Positions 1-7,788 are shown, counted from the first letter of the stretch. The stretch: DNA of 23,442 nt from Trichomonas tenax (GCA_023091735.1 JALKBU010000820.1:1-23442); one strand, 5' to 3'. Translations and numbers: made by a program. The notes: a model not told the origin generated them from the letters alone.

Positions 1-3
1 CTA

Positions 4-76
4 TTGACACTTTTCCATTTTTCCCGCGCAAACACGTCACTTTCCTTTATATTTGACATTCTGACTCTATATGTCA
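4..76 (+). promoter_or_regulatory. Enolase upstream region with TTGACA/TGTCAA, TGACGT and GWCACTTTTCC words
   Basis: Seen: TGACACTTTTCC at 5-16, an E2F-like TTTTTCCCGCGC at 18-29, AACACGTCACTTT at 31-43, TTGACA near 53 and TGTCAA near 72. The word at 31-43 is the exact reverse complement of AAAGTGACGTGTT found upstream of the gene at 11318. The TCACTTTCC core resembles the trichomonad initiator consensus TCA-Y-(T/A). That these act as promoter elements is inference from position and recurrence. The region may be cut by the window edge. Confidence 0.4.
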
Positions 77-88
77 AACATAATTTAC

Positions 89-1589
89 ATGTCAGAAAAG
101 CACGTTGTTCTATTTTGTCCCAGTCCCGGCCGAAAGTAAAGCTGCCGCTGCAAGTAATTACCTCCAGCAAACAAAGCTTACCGATGGTCTTCAGGACGAC
201 ATCACAAAGATCCTTAATGAGCGTCCAGAAGATCCATTCGGCGCCCTCTCCAAGCTCCTCAAAAAGAGAGCTCTTCCACCAGTCATCGATCACGTCAAGG
301 GCCGCGAAGTCTTAGACTCCCGTGGCAACCCAACGGTCGAAGTCGATGTTTACGCTAAGTATCTTGGCGAAGTCGTCTTCGCTGGACGCTCATCATCACC
401 ATCTGGTGCTTCAACAGGCTCCGGTGAAGCCTGCGAGCTCCGCGATGGCGACAACCGTTACAACGGAAAGGGCACAAAGAAGGCAGTCGCTAACGTCGAT
501 ACAGCTATTTCTGAGTGCCTTAAGGGCAAGCCGCTCGACAGCCTTCAGGTCCTCGATGATGCCATCATCCAGGCTGACGGCACAGAACTCAAGACAAAGT
601 TCGGTGGCAATGCTACAACAGCAACATCATTCGCTCTCGCTGAAGCTGCTGCTAACCTTGAGGAAACACAGCTCTTCCTCTACCTCGCTCGCCAGTACTA
701 CGGCGGCCAGATCCCAGAAGGTAAGAAGTTCCACATGCCGATGCCATTCTTCAACATCCTCAACGGCGGCAAGCACGCTGGTGGCAACCTTAAGCTTCAG
801 GAGTTCATGATCAACCCGAACCCAGCTAAGTACCCATTCCCAGACCAGCTCCGCGTCGCTGCTGAAATCTACCAGAAGCTCGGTGCTATCCTCTCCAAGG
901 TTGACATCTCATACAAGAACCTTGGTGATGAGGGTGGCTACGCTCCAAAGCTCGAGTCCCCAGATGAGGCTCTCAACTACATCGAGACAGCCATCAAGGA
1001 GGCCGGCTACCAGCCAGTCGAGGATGTCAGAATTGCCCTCGATGCTGCTTCCTCTGAGTTCTACAACACAAACCCAGAGCATCCAAATATGTACGAAGTT
1101 GAAGTTGGAATGTTCAAAACAGGCGATGAGATGATCCAGTACTGGAAGGACCTCGTCGAGAAGCACCCAGCTATCATCTCTATCGAGGACGGCCTCGATG
1201 AGAAGGATTACGAGACATGGGCTAAGCTCAATGAGGCTCTCGGTGACAAGGTCCACCTCGTCGGTGATGACCTTTACACAACAAACCCGAAGACAATCGC
1301 TAAGGGCTTAGAAGGAAAGTGGTGCAACGCTCTCCTCCTCAAGGTCAACCAGATCGGCACAATCTCCGAGGGTATGCAGGCTGCCCGCCTCATCCTCGAG
1401 AAGGACCAGTGGGTCATGGTTTCCCACCGCTCCGGTGAAACATGCAACTCAGTCATCGCTGACCTCGCTGTCGGTATTGGCGCTCAAGCTATCAAGACAG
1501 GCTCCTGCGCTCGTGGTGAGCGTATCCAGAAGTACACACGTCTCCTCCAGATCTACGAATATCTCCAGGAGCACAACCTTCTTGAGTAA
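89..1589 (+). CDS. Enolase (phosphopyruvate hydratase), with a probable 1-base frameshift near the start
   Basis: Glycolytic enzyme converting 2-phosphoglycerate to phosphoenolpyruvate in the cytosol. Seen: the substrate loop SGASTGSGEA; the Mg-ligand motifs ALDAASSEF, SIEDGLDEKD and LVGDDLYTTN; the catalytic lysine in LLLKVNQIGT; and SHRSGET. A non-canonical N-terminal extension of about 60 residues, with a motif RPEDPFGALSKLLKK, precedes the usual start of the fold (REVLDSRGNPTVEVDV). The long frame (from about 105) has no ATG before residue ~210. The only sensible ATG is at 89 (MSEKHVVLF), one frame away. Dropping one T from the TTTT run at 112-115 joins MSEKHVVLF to VPVPAESK. SHRSGET is followed by CN instead of the usual ED, suggesting a diverged paralogue. 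Strong C-ending codon bias indicates high expression. The frameshift may be a sequencing error or a real lesion. Confidence 0.95.
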
Positions 1590-1594
1590 ATAAA
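1587..1594 (+). terminator. Stop-overlapping UAAA poly(A) signal of enolase
   Basis: The stop codon is embedded in TAAATAAA. In Trichomonas vaginalis the poly(A) signal is UAAA and often overlaps the stop codon. This match supports both the assigned 3' end and the parabasalid identity. Confidence 0.55.
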
Positions 1595-2706
1595 CTTTCA
1601 ACGATTTATTTTATTATACTAAATCTATTCTTTTTTTCACTCCAAAATTCATCAAATTATTTTTCTCCATATTTTATCCTCAAATTCTCGCATCACCCTA
1701 AACACAAAGTAGACACATCAACCCTCAAATAAATGCCATATCAAAAATGATCTTTGTTAAGATTTGATATTGATTATTAGATTAGAATAGAAATCAAATT
1801 TATTGCTATGAATAAATGTTTCAGAGGAATATAAATATGTGGGCAAAATGTGAAGGTTCAAATCTCATTTGTCATATTTAACTCTCAAATTCAAATGACA
1901 ATCAATTTGACATCTTTTTGATTTTCTTTTTTATTAAATAAGAATCTGAGACACATGATTCATCGCGATGCCCCTCTGTAGGTGAAGTGGACATATCTCA
2001 GTGACTCGAATCAATTTTCGTTAAATTTGATGAGAAATTAGTGTAAAATTATGTTATCTTTTGTTGGAAGATCTAATAAACATTTTTTAATCGATGTATA
2101 TATTGATATTAATAAGAGAAAGATTTGTGTTATCAAATCGTTATCCTTAAAACTCATTTTCACATGCCTTATTTTCATCATTGAATTTCTCACCATTAGA
2201 ATAGATATTTTAGAAAACAACTTACATGCAATATATAACATCTTTCTATGCTATTATACACATCTGTGAAAATACATACTCGAATGTTATTTGCTGAGTT
2301 ATAATAGAATTTAACCATCCGAAAATTTCCCGACAACTAAAATTCATATTATTTCAATAAATAATTGGAAAATATCAAATCAGATCTTAAAGATATATAG
2401 AAAAGTAGTGATACAATATTATTATATTGATGAGTTGAATTAATATTTATTGTTTAATGAAAAATAATTAAATGAAAATAATATTGTTTTTCAAAAAAGT
2501 AAAATATAAAATTATTTTATATTATGATTAGATAATATGAGTAAAAAATATGGACAATGTTTGGAGAATGAAGTGATGAAAAGTGGACAATGAGTAGTCG
2601 TTGTGACAAAATAACGTTGAGAAATGACATTGATGGTAAATGTGAATATGAATAAAGAAGGAAAATTGAGAAGTGAAGTATGCCAAAATTGAGGGGAAAA
2701 TTATCG
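1595..2706. other. AT-rich intergenic region, no supportable gene
   Basis: Strongly AT-rich. It contains a small hairpin at about 1738-1770 (ATATCAAA ... TTTGATAT). It also has a more GC-rich patch around 1957-2012 with a 10-base palindrome CATCGCGATG (1961-1970) and weak Pol III A/B-box-like words. The word TGGACAATG occurs twice (2551 and about 2584). Short open frames at 2038-2269 lie on both strands and show no recognisable protein. Confidence 0.6.
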
Positions 2707-2715
2707 CAAACGGTT
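2707..2715 (+). promoter_or_regulatory. Myb-like motif CAAACGGTT upstream of the Rab gene
   Basis: CAAACGGTT lies 22 bases before the Rab ATG. The same 9-mer, inverted, is at 9501-9509 upstream of the ammonium transporter. The 8-mer also occurs inverted at 11266-11273. It contains the AACGG core bound by Myb-class factors in many eukaryotes. The functional role is inferred. Confidence 0.4.
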
Positions 2716-2736
2716 GGATTTATAATTTACTAAAAA

Positions 2737-3327
2737 ATGGAAGACGACGAGAATGCAATAAAAATCGTACTTTTAGGCGACAGCGGTGTTGGCAAAACGT
2801 CCATTGTGTCGATGTTCGTCAGTGGAGCAATGCCTGAAGTCGCTGCTCCAACTGTTGGCGCCGCTTTCGTAACGAGACCCTACGAAATCAATGGCAAAAA
2901 TTACAATTTGTTCATCTGGGACACAGCTGGGCAAGAGCTGTATCGTGGATTGGCACCAATGTATTATAGAAACACTTCGATCGCATTAATTGTTTTCGAT
3001 ATTTCGAAAGAAATCACATTTAAGTCAGTAGAATATTGGATAAACGAACTAAGAGAAAATAGTGAAGAGAATGTTATAATAGTTATCATTGGCAATAAGA
3101 ATGACTTAGAAAGAAAAATCGAGCTTTCTGTTTGCGAGCAGTTTGCCACTAAACATAAAACTCTATATTGTGAAACAAGCGCAACAGCGGCAACTGGAAT
3201 TGATCGAGTTTTCCAGGTTTCAATTGCCGAATACGAAAAAACACAGAACAATGCACAAATTGATACCTCAAAACCGGTGACAATTAATATCGAGGAGAAA
3301 GCAAAGCCAAAATCAAAGTGTTGTTAA
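2737..3327 (+). CDS. Rab5-like small GTPase
   Basis: Small membrane-traffic GTPase of 196 residues, the usual Rab length. Seen: P-loop GDSGVGKTS (14-22); switch I APTVGAAF, resembling Rab5/21/22 TIGAAF; WDTAGQE (about 61-67) followed by LAPMYYRN, again Rab5-like; the guanine-specificity motif GNKNDLE (about 119-125); ETSAT (about 146-150); and a C-terminal CC for double geranylgeranylation. The residue after GQE is Leu rather than the common Arg. By family knowledge it should act in early endocytic traffic. The subclass assignment is by motif only. The ATG is preceded by an AT-rich leader with a Myb-like word. Confidence 0.93.
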   Translation: MEDDENAIKIVLLGDSGVGKTSIVSMFVSGAMPEVAAPTVGAAFVTRPYEINGKNYNLFIWDTAGQELYRGLAPMYYRNTSIALIVFDISKEITFKSVEYWINELRENSEENVIIVIIGNKNDLERKIELSVCEQFATKHKTLYCETSATAATGIDRVFQVSIAEYEKTQNNAQIDTSKPVTINIEEKAKPKSKCC

Positions 3328-4801
3328 TGTTTGTTTGGCATATTATTTTTGTATCAAGTTATATCTGTTGTAGATTGTAATTAATTGTAGCGTGCTATTA
3401 TTTAACTAAATTTTACAGAAATTTAAAATCTTTTTGAAAACATATTTTCCATTTCGTCATCGTGATTGAGTGAGTAATCAAAACTCATTGCATGTATTAG
3501 GATTTCGGGGAATAAATTTAGACATAATTTAGAAATTTTTTCATATCCGATAATATTCTTTATAATTCATATGATTAATCACGATGCATCTGTTTAATAT
3601 ATATTTAGATGGATGGTCACTCATTTTCGATATATTTGAAATTCACAGATATAAATATTTAAAAACTCACAATTTAAGAGGGCAACATCATTGATTCGTT
3701 TTGGCTCAATGTTTCATAGTATTATTTCATTCGTTCTCGGTAATCATATTTCTCATTCAATAATATGTCAATATCGATCAATATACTTATATGGTTTCAA
3801 TAGATTTGGCATGTCTAATCTAACCTTTCAGTAATGATACTATTATAAGAAATATGGAAAATTAATATTGAAATAGTCTTTTTTTATGATTTACATGATA
3901 TGAAGAACTTCACAGCAATTTATTGGAATCGTGACACATGATGTTTAAGAATATATTTTGTTTTGATGAAATATATGTGGCTAAAATGTCCAGATACTAT
4001 AAAATACATTTATCGATGATGAATATATTTAGTGTCATGAAGTACAATAGTCAGATCATAATATTTTAATACTTCTTTTTAATTAAGTGAAATGACTTTT
4101 AAATGACATAGTCAATTTGGAAATCTTATGTAGAAGATAATTACACACATAATAAGCAGAGAAAGGAGTTTTTCAAAATATGTGAAAATATTTCGTTTTG
4201 TTGCTTTGTTCGTATTGGTTCGCGTGGAACATTGTTATTCTATTCATTGTATAGTACCACATAGTGCTGCGCTAGTTAGGAATTCGAGAGTAATTAGCAC
4301 AAATGTCGACATATCATAATAAAAAAGTGTGTACTTTATTGAATGCTAGTACAACTAAGTTTCACAGACGATAGAGAATCATCTGCCAAAAGGATATGTC
4401 TAGTTCTTATTTGAGAAATTTGTTTCGAAATCATTTGATTATTATTTAACGTTTTGGAGAATGTTCCTCACGAAAACCCATGCTTTGGCTTTATATTTTA
4501 ATAAACTCAAGCGAAAAACATGAAAATTAAAAAAACGAAATTTAAAAAAAATAGTGTTATCTCCCGCAATTGTTCATATGCATTTTCTACGGCAATTCCA
4601 GATAATCAACGCTCGTAGCTCGTTCACAGTATGAAACTGTGAAAAATGTTGTCTGCTGAATATTGCAATTATATCTATAATGGATGAAATTTAAATTATT
4701 CGGAAATACTGATTCGACATCCACTACCAGTAAATAGGGAGTCAGTGCAGCATCAATATATCCTAATATTTTGAAAAAGTCCAGATTCCCAAATTATCCA
4801 C
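3328..4801. other. AT-rich gene-free stretch upstream of the hairpin array
   Basis: No open frame with protein-like character is visible. One long-loop inverted repeat occurs at 3458-3475/3569-3586 (CATCGTGATT ... AATCACGATG), with extra G-U pairs. Smaller inverted repeats include CACAGTATGAAACTGTG (4625-4641), TAGATT/AATCTA around 3801-3822 and GAAGTA/TACTTC at 4039-4075. No tRNA or other RNA gene was recognised. If the hairpin array is transcribed on the + strand, its promoter should lie here, but I see no clear initiator. Confidence 0.5.
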
Positions 4802-4924
4802 AATTTTATTTGGCATTTTAGCTCAAATCATAGCACAGTTTCATTATGTGAGGCAAGCCTATCATGGATCAGCCTCATATGATGGAGCTGTACTATGATT
4901 TGAGCTAAAAAGCAAAATAAAATT
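4802..4924 (+). ncRNA. Hairpin H1: 53-position stem, 17-base loop
   Basis: Arm 4802-4854 pairs with 4872-4924 without bulges. By hand count there are 46 Watson-Crick pairs, 4 G-U pairs and 3 mismatches (4812, 4815, 4834). The central segment TTTTAGCTCAAATCATAG (4816-4833) is perfectly paired. The loop is 4855-4871. It is the longest and best stem in the array. Confidence 0.65.
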
Positions 4925-4932
4925 CGATTATT

Positions 4933-5041
4933 ACAAAGCTCGCTTATTTGTCAATATTATGGACGAAGCATGTATGGAATCTAATATTACTGTGCACTAT
5001 ATGCATTCTTCGTGCAAAATATTGACAAATAGGTGATTTGT
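4933..5041 (+). ncRNA. Hairpin H2: 28-position core stem
   Basis: Core arms 4945-4972 and 5004-5031 pair with 3 mismatches, starting with a perfect 14-base run TATTTGTCAATATT. An outer ACAAA/TTTGT clamp (4933-4937/5037-5041) follows an internal loop. A few further pairs can form inward with a one-base bulge. Confidence 0.6.
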
Positions 5042-5060
5042 TAAATATCGACTATATTTG

Positions 5061-5167
5061 TTCATAAAACATGGATATCTGACTAAATCATGTATATGAA
5101 ACGAACAAGCACATGAACTCAGTTAATGCAATATGTGTGATGAAGTCAGATATCCATGTTGTTTGAA
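5061..5167 (+). ncRNA. Hairpin H3: 37-position stem, 33-base loop
   Basis: Arms 5061-5097 and 5131-5167 are in register throughout. The core AACATGGATATCTGACT (5068-5084) is perfectly paired with 5144-5160. It is followed inward by two mismatches, four pairs, three G-U pairs (5091-5093) and ATAT. The base of the stem overlaps a small perfect hairpin GTTTGAA/TTCAAAC (5161-5177). Confidence 0.6.
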
Positions 5168-5209
5168 AAATTCAAACAATGTTTCTAAATTAATGAAAAA
5201 TAAAAATTA

Positions 5210-5276
5210 ATCACGCAGAATGACTCATTGTATATGAAGGAACTGCAGCCATATGGAGTGAGTCATTCTGCATGAT
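5210..5276 (+). ncRNA. Hairpin H4: 27-position stem, 13-base loop
   Basis: Arms 5210-5236 and 5250-5276. GCAGAATGACTCA (5215-5227) is perfectly paired. There are two mismatches (5214, 5230) and two G-U pairs (5228, 5231) before the closing ATATG. The loop is 5237-5249. Confidence 0.6.
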
Positions 5277-5303
5277 GATCTTGTAAACATTATGCAATTT
5301 GGA

Positions 5304-5384
5304 ATTTGTCTTGCTGCAATGCTGTTCACAAGAGGTGATCAAGGATACACATACATCTATGAGCAGCATTGCAGCGAGAAAAAT
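5304..5384 (+). ncRNA. Hairpin H5: 27-position stem, 27-base loop
   Basis: Arms 5304-5330 and 5358-5384. GCTGCAATGCTG (5313-5324) is perfectly paired. There are two G-U pairs (5312, 5325) and two mismatches (5308, 5329). A chance open frame crosses this hairpin (5292-5507) but has no protein-like features. Confidence 0.6.
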
Positions 5385-5408
5385 AAGATTTTCAAAAATA
5401 AAGTCATT

Positions 5409-5543
5409 GAAATTTCGTCGATTTCAAAATTTTTCAACATCATCATTAAAAACAACCCAATGCATAAAGTTGATAAGGCATCCCATCCATTGATCCATTT
5501 TTCATGATGATTTTGCTCAAACCAAAAAACTCAACGAAATTTC
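5409..5543 (+). ncRNA. Hairpin H6: long, more degenerate stem
   Basis: Three paired blocks lie nearly in register. GAAATTTCGT (5409-5418) pairs with 5534-5543. ATCATCAT plus AAAAA (5439-5452) pairs with 5498-5511, with one mismatch. CAATG (5458-5462) pairs with 5488-5492. Unpaired stretches separate the blocks. It is weaker than its neighbours and overlaps the first bases of H7, so the two may compete. Confidence 0.4.
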
Positions 5544-5634
5544 ATGGTTTTCATGAGGCAATTCTGCTCATAATGGTCAACATTTTCCATGTAAGGCCAC
5601 TTGATAACAGAATTGTCTCAAGAAAACCATGAAA
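5540..5634 (+). ncRNA. Hairpin H7: 27-position stem, one mismatch
   Basis: Arms 5540-5566 and 5608-5634 pair with a single A-A mismatch (5553/5621) and one G-U (5558/5616). The perfect run TTTCATGGTTTTC begins the stem. A few more pairs can form inward. The loop is about 41 bases. Confidence 0.62.
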
Positions 5635-5678
5635 GCGTAAAAAATGTTTTCGATATAGAGATTGATTTAAACTTTTTA

Positions 5679-5753
5679 AATTTCATCACAATGAGTGACT
5701 TACTGCATTGAACTTGTGTCATATCCTACGCAGTCACTCCTTGTGATGAAATT
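5679..5753 (+). ncRNA. Hairpin H8: 22-position stem, one mismatch
   Basis: Arms 5679-5700 and 5732-5753 pair with a single mismatch (5692/5740). The loop is 31 bases. An alternative pairing of GCATTGAAC (5704-5712) with GTTCAATGC (5755-5763) is possible, so two folds compete at the array's end. Confidence 0.6.
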
Positions 5754-6243
5754 GGTTCAATGCATGAAGTGTGCTAGCATGTAAAACCTGACAAAAACAC
5801 TTTCCATATTGTCACTTTTCCTGACACTTTTTGAGACAAGATTTCCGTACGCTACATATAATGGATGAAAACAAAGTGTACAATGGTATTTCGATCGATG
5901 TAAAAACAATTGAATTCTTATTTAAAAATGTTTTTAAAAACATTCAAAATTATTAATAAAAAATCATCAACAACATGTATACAATTATTATAAAATTGCA
6001 CAAAAATATTTCTGACTGCTTACATTTTTTCACTGGATTTTGAAATTTTTGTTTGCCTCTCAAAAATTGTGAATTTTTTTCAATTCAAACTTGTAAATAT
6101 TTTCTATATATGTTGTTTAAAATAAATTACAAATTCAAAAATTTGAATAAAATTACATTCAAATTGGAAAAATTTAAAATGCCTTGAAATAGTATAGTAT
6201 TTTATATAGAAAGAAGAATAACAAACAATTTAAACTTGAGGTT
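5754..6243. other. AT-rich gap after the array, with an initiator-like word and a palindrome
   Basis: TGTCACTTTTCC at 5810-5821 is the same 12-mer found just before the ankyrin gene ATG (18599-18610, opposite strand). Forty bases downstream, an ATG at 5861 opens a 31-codon frame ending at 5956 with no recognised product. An 18-base perfect palindrome AATGTTTTTAAAAACATT lies at 5927-5944. The rest is extremely AT-rich with no gene seen. Confidence 0.5.
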
Positions 6244-6273
6244 TTCATTCAAATTCTCAACATTAATATTTTG
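6244..6273 (+). promoter_or_regulatory. Initiator-like TCATT upstream of the glycine-rich protein gene
   Basis: TTTTCATTC with TCATT at 6245-6249 fits the trichomonad initiator consensus TCA-Y-(T/A). It would give a leader of about 27 bases before the ATG at 6274. Short leaders are normal in this group. Assignment is by consensus only. Confidence 0.35.
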
Positions 6274-7428
6274 ATGAAGAGTCTTGCTTCCTTCATCAAC
6301 TACAGCGTGGTTAACAAGTTTGCTACGCCTATTACAACTGAGAACGGAGTCAGGATGATTTTCTACTATCCATGCCAAGATAACTTTTCCTGTCAGCCAT
6401 ACAACATCACACTTCAGCAGGGTAAGTACAGGATCGAGCTTTGGGGTGCTGAATGTGGCCACTCGAGAGAGTGGAACAAGTGGGATATGTGGAAGAACTC
6501 TGGAGGCAGAGGAGTATACACAAGAGGAGATATCGATATCGACAAGCCTACGACTTTCTATATGTATCTAGGAGGCCAAGGAGAGTCCCAGATGACATAC
6601 ACCCATGGAAAGACTCCGATAACAAGAGGAGGATGGAACTTTGGAGGCAATGGAGGTGTTGATAGCTATGACTGGGATTACCCTGAGAACTCCGCAGGTG
6701 GCGGAGGTGGTGTCGACATTAGATTGGAGTACTACGACATCAACATCAACCCTATTCTCTATCAATCAAAGAAACTCGAAAAATCCATCAAGAGCAGAAT
6801 CATGGCTGCTGGATCGGGTGGAGGAGGCTGTTAAAGTGATCACCAACAGCCAATGACCTATATGAATGCCTTTGAAGTTCACGGAGGTGCTCTCCAAGTC
6901 GCAGACACCACTAACAAGACATTGGGAGGTTCCCAGACACGCGGAGAACTTGGCAAAGGCCACAACGGTCAGGACTTCGTCTTGCAGGTCACATATAAGT
7001 GCTGCGGCGGTGGCGATTCAACAGGCGGCGGTGGAGCTGGCTATCGTGGTGCTGTAGACATAATGACAGAATCTTCAAATTGGTACTCTGAAACTTCGGC
7101 TGCTGGCGGCAGCTCGTACATCAGCGGTCACCAAGGCTGTATGTCATCTGATAACACAACAGGATCCGACTTAGCTCTTAGTAATCCTTATCATTATTCG
7201 GGTTACGCTTTCACGAGCACGGTCATGGCTGATGGTGGCAGCCTCATGCCACAGCCTGAAGGCAAAGTCATTGGTGGCCATAGAGGTCCTGGTGCCGGAG
7301 CAATCACATTGTTGGACTATGATGCAGTTAATGCTTATGTTTATATCCACAAATCTTGTGTTTGCCGTGGAAAATCCTTCCGTGGCAGCGATTTGATCGG
7401 ATCTTTGTTGTTAGGAAGTTTGATGTAA
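6274..7428 (+). pseudogene. Glycine-rich family protein gene interrupted by one in-frame stop
   Basis: One continuous frame runs from ATG 6274 to TAA 7426-7428, broken only by TAA at 6832-6834. The part before reads FYYPCQ, RIELWGAECG, FYMYLGGQGES, GGWNFGGNGG, GGGGGVDIRLEY and SRIMAAGSGGGGC. After the stop the same frame continues SDHQQPMTYMNAFEVHGG, GGGDSTGGGGAGYRG and SAAGGSSYISGHQGC. This order matches the ALK-type Gly_rich domain expanded in trichomonads, where the VDIR and RI.AAG.GGGG segments are typical. Function in the group is unknown; I infer none. No signal peptide is visible. Conserved protein sequence on both sides of the stop points to a recent lesion, stop readthrough or a base-call error. 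If translation stops, a 186-residue product remains. Confidence 0.8.
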
Positions 7429-7788
7429 GCTTATTAAAAAAGTGTTTTGCGTTCGGAGGTGTCTTGAGAATTAACTTATTTTTCTTTGAATATATCACAT
7501 ATACTCTGAAAATTGTTCATCAACAAATATATTAAATCAAAAAATATATTTTATAAACAACAAATAATCACTTGAGCCTAGTCTTAAAATTTGAAGATAT
7601 GATTAACCATAAAGAGCCAAATGAAAATAAAGCAAAATATAAAATCGAGGAAATTAAATATTGGTCTTTGGACAAAAATGTTAAGCAAATTATTGAATAT
7701 TTTAACAGTAGATACTATATTTTTGTTAATTGAAGTTTGTCTGTTTAAAAATATTATTGGTGGAAAAAAAGTGTTGATTCAAAGGTAA
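7429..7788. other. AT-rich intergenic gap before the tubby-like gene
   Basis: Nothing recognisable beyond AT-rich sequence. TTCAAAGGTAAATG abuts the next start codon; TCAA(A/G) words 10-25 bases before ATG recur in this window (for example at 14377 and near 19560), possibly a variant initiator. Confidence 0.45.

Larger units (their letters stand above)
4802..5753 (+). ncRNA. Array of eight consecutive near-perfect hairpins, candidate small-RNA precursor cluster
   Basis: Eight imperfect inverted repeats follow each other with 15-45 base spacers (H6 and H7 overlap by a few bases). Stems are 22-53 positions long, typically with 0-5 mismatches and few or no bulges; H6 is weaker and interrupted. 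Terminal loops are 13-46 bases, apart from the branched interior of H6. The arms of different hairpins are not copies of one another, so this is not a tandem duplication. G-U pairs within stems number about 12 when read on the + strand, against 4 on the - strand, favouring a + strand RNA. No reading frame spans the array. Trichomonads are reported to encode Argonaute and a Dicer-like protein, so a miRNA/hpRNA precursor is plausible. Alternatives are a nest of foldback transposable elements or structured untranslated RNA. Transcription is not shown by the sequence. Confidence 0.6.

Noticed and set aside
2038..2269. Overlapping open frames of 67 and 72 codons on both strands
   Set aside because: Extremely AT-rich, composed of Ile/Leu/Lys/Asn, no motif, open on both strands at once; typical chance frames.
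4225..4310. tRNA-like segment (GTGCTGCG ... GGAATTCGAGA)
   Set aside because: No acceptor stem or proper T-arm; the GTGC/GCAC match is too short.
5292..5507. 71-codon and 64-codon open frames in the hairpin array
   Set aside because: They cross hairpins H5 and H6 with no protein-like composition; the palindromic structure explains the sequence better.
4676..5870. 14-base direct repeat TATAATGGATGAAA (4676-4689 and 5857-5870) flanking the hairpin array, as if bounding a mobile element
   Set aside because: Low-complexity AT-rich word; several exact 14-mer pairs are expected by chance in a window of this size, and no terminal repeats or transposase are present.
5861..5956. 31-codon frame beginning MDENKVYNG as a small gene
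   Set aside because: An initiator-like word lies upstream, but no known family and no support beyond the frame; kept only as a note in a finding.
6909..6921. ACTAAC-like trichomonad 3' splice signal in the glycine-rich gene (CCACTAACAAGAC), to explain the stop as an intron
   Set aside because: It lacks the ACACAG acceptor, there is no GTATGT-type donor nearby, and coding sequence continues in the same frame across the stop.
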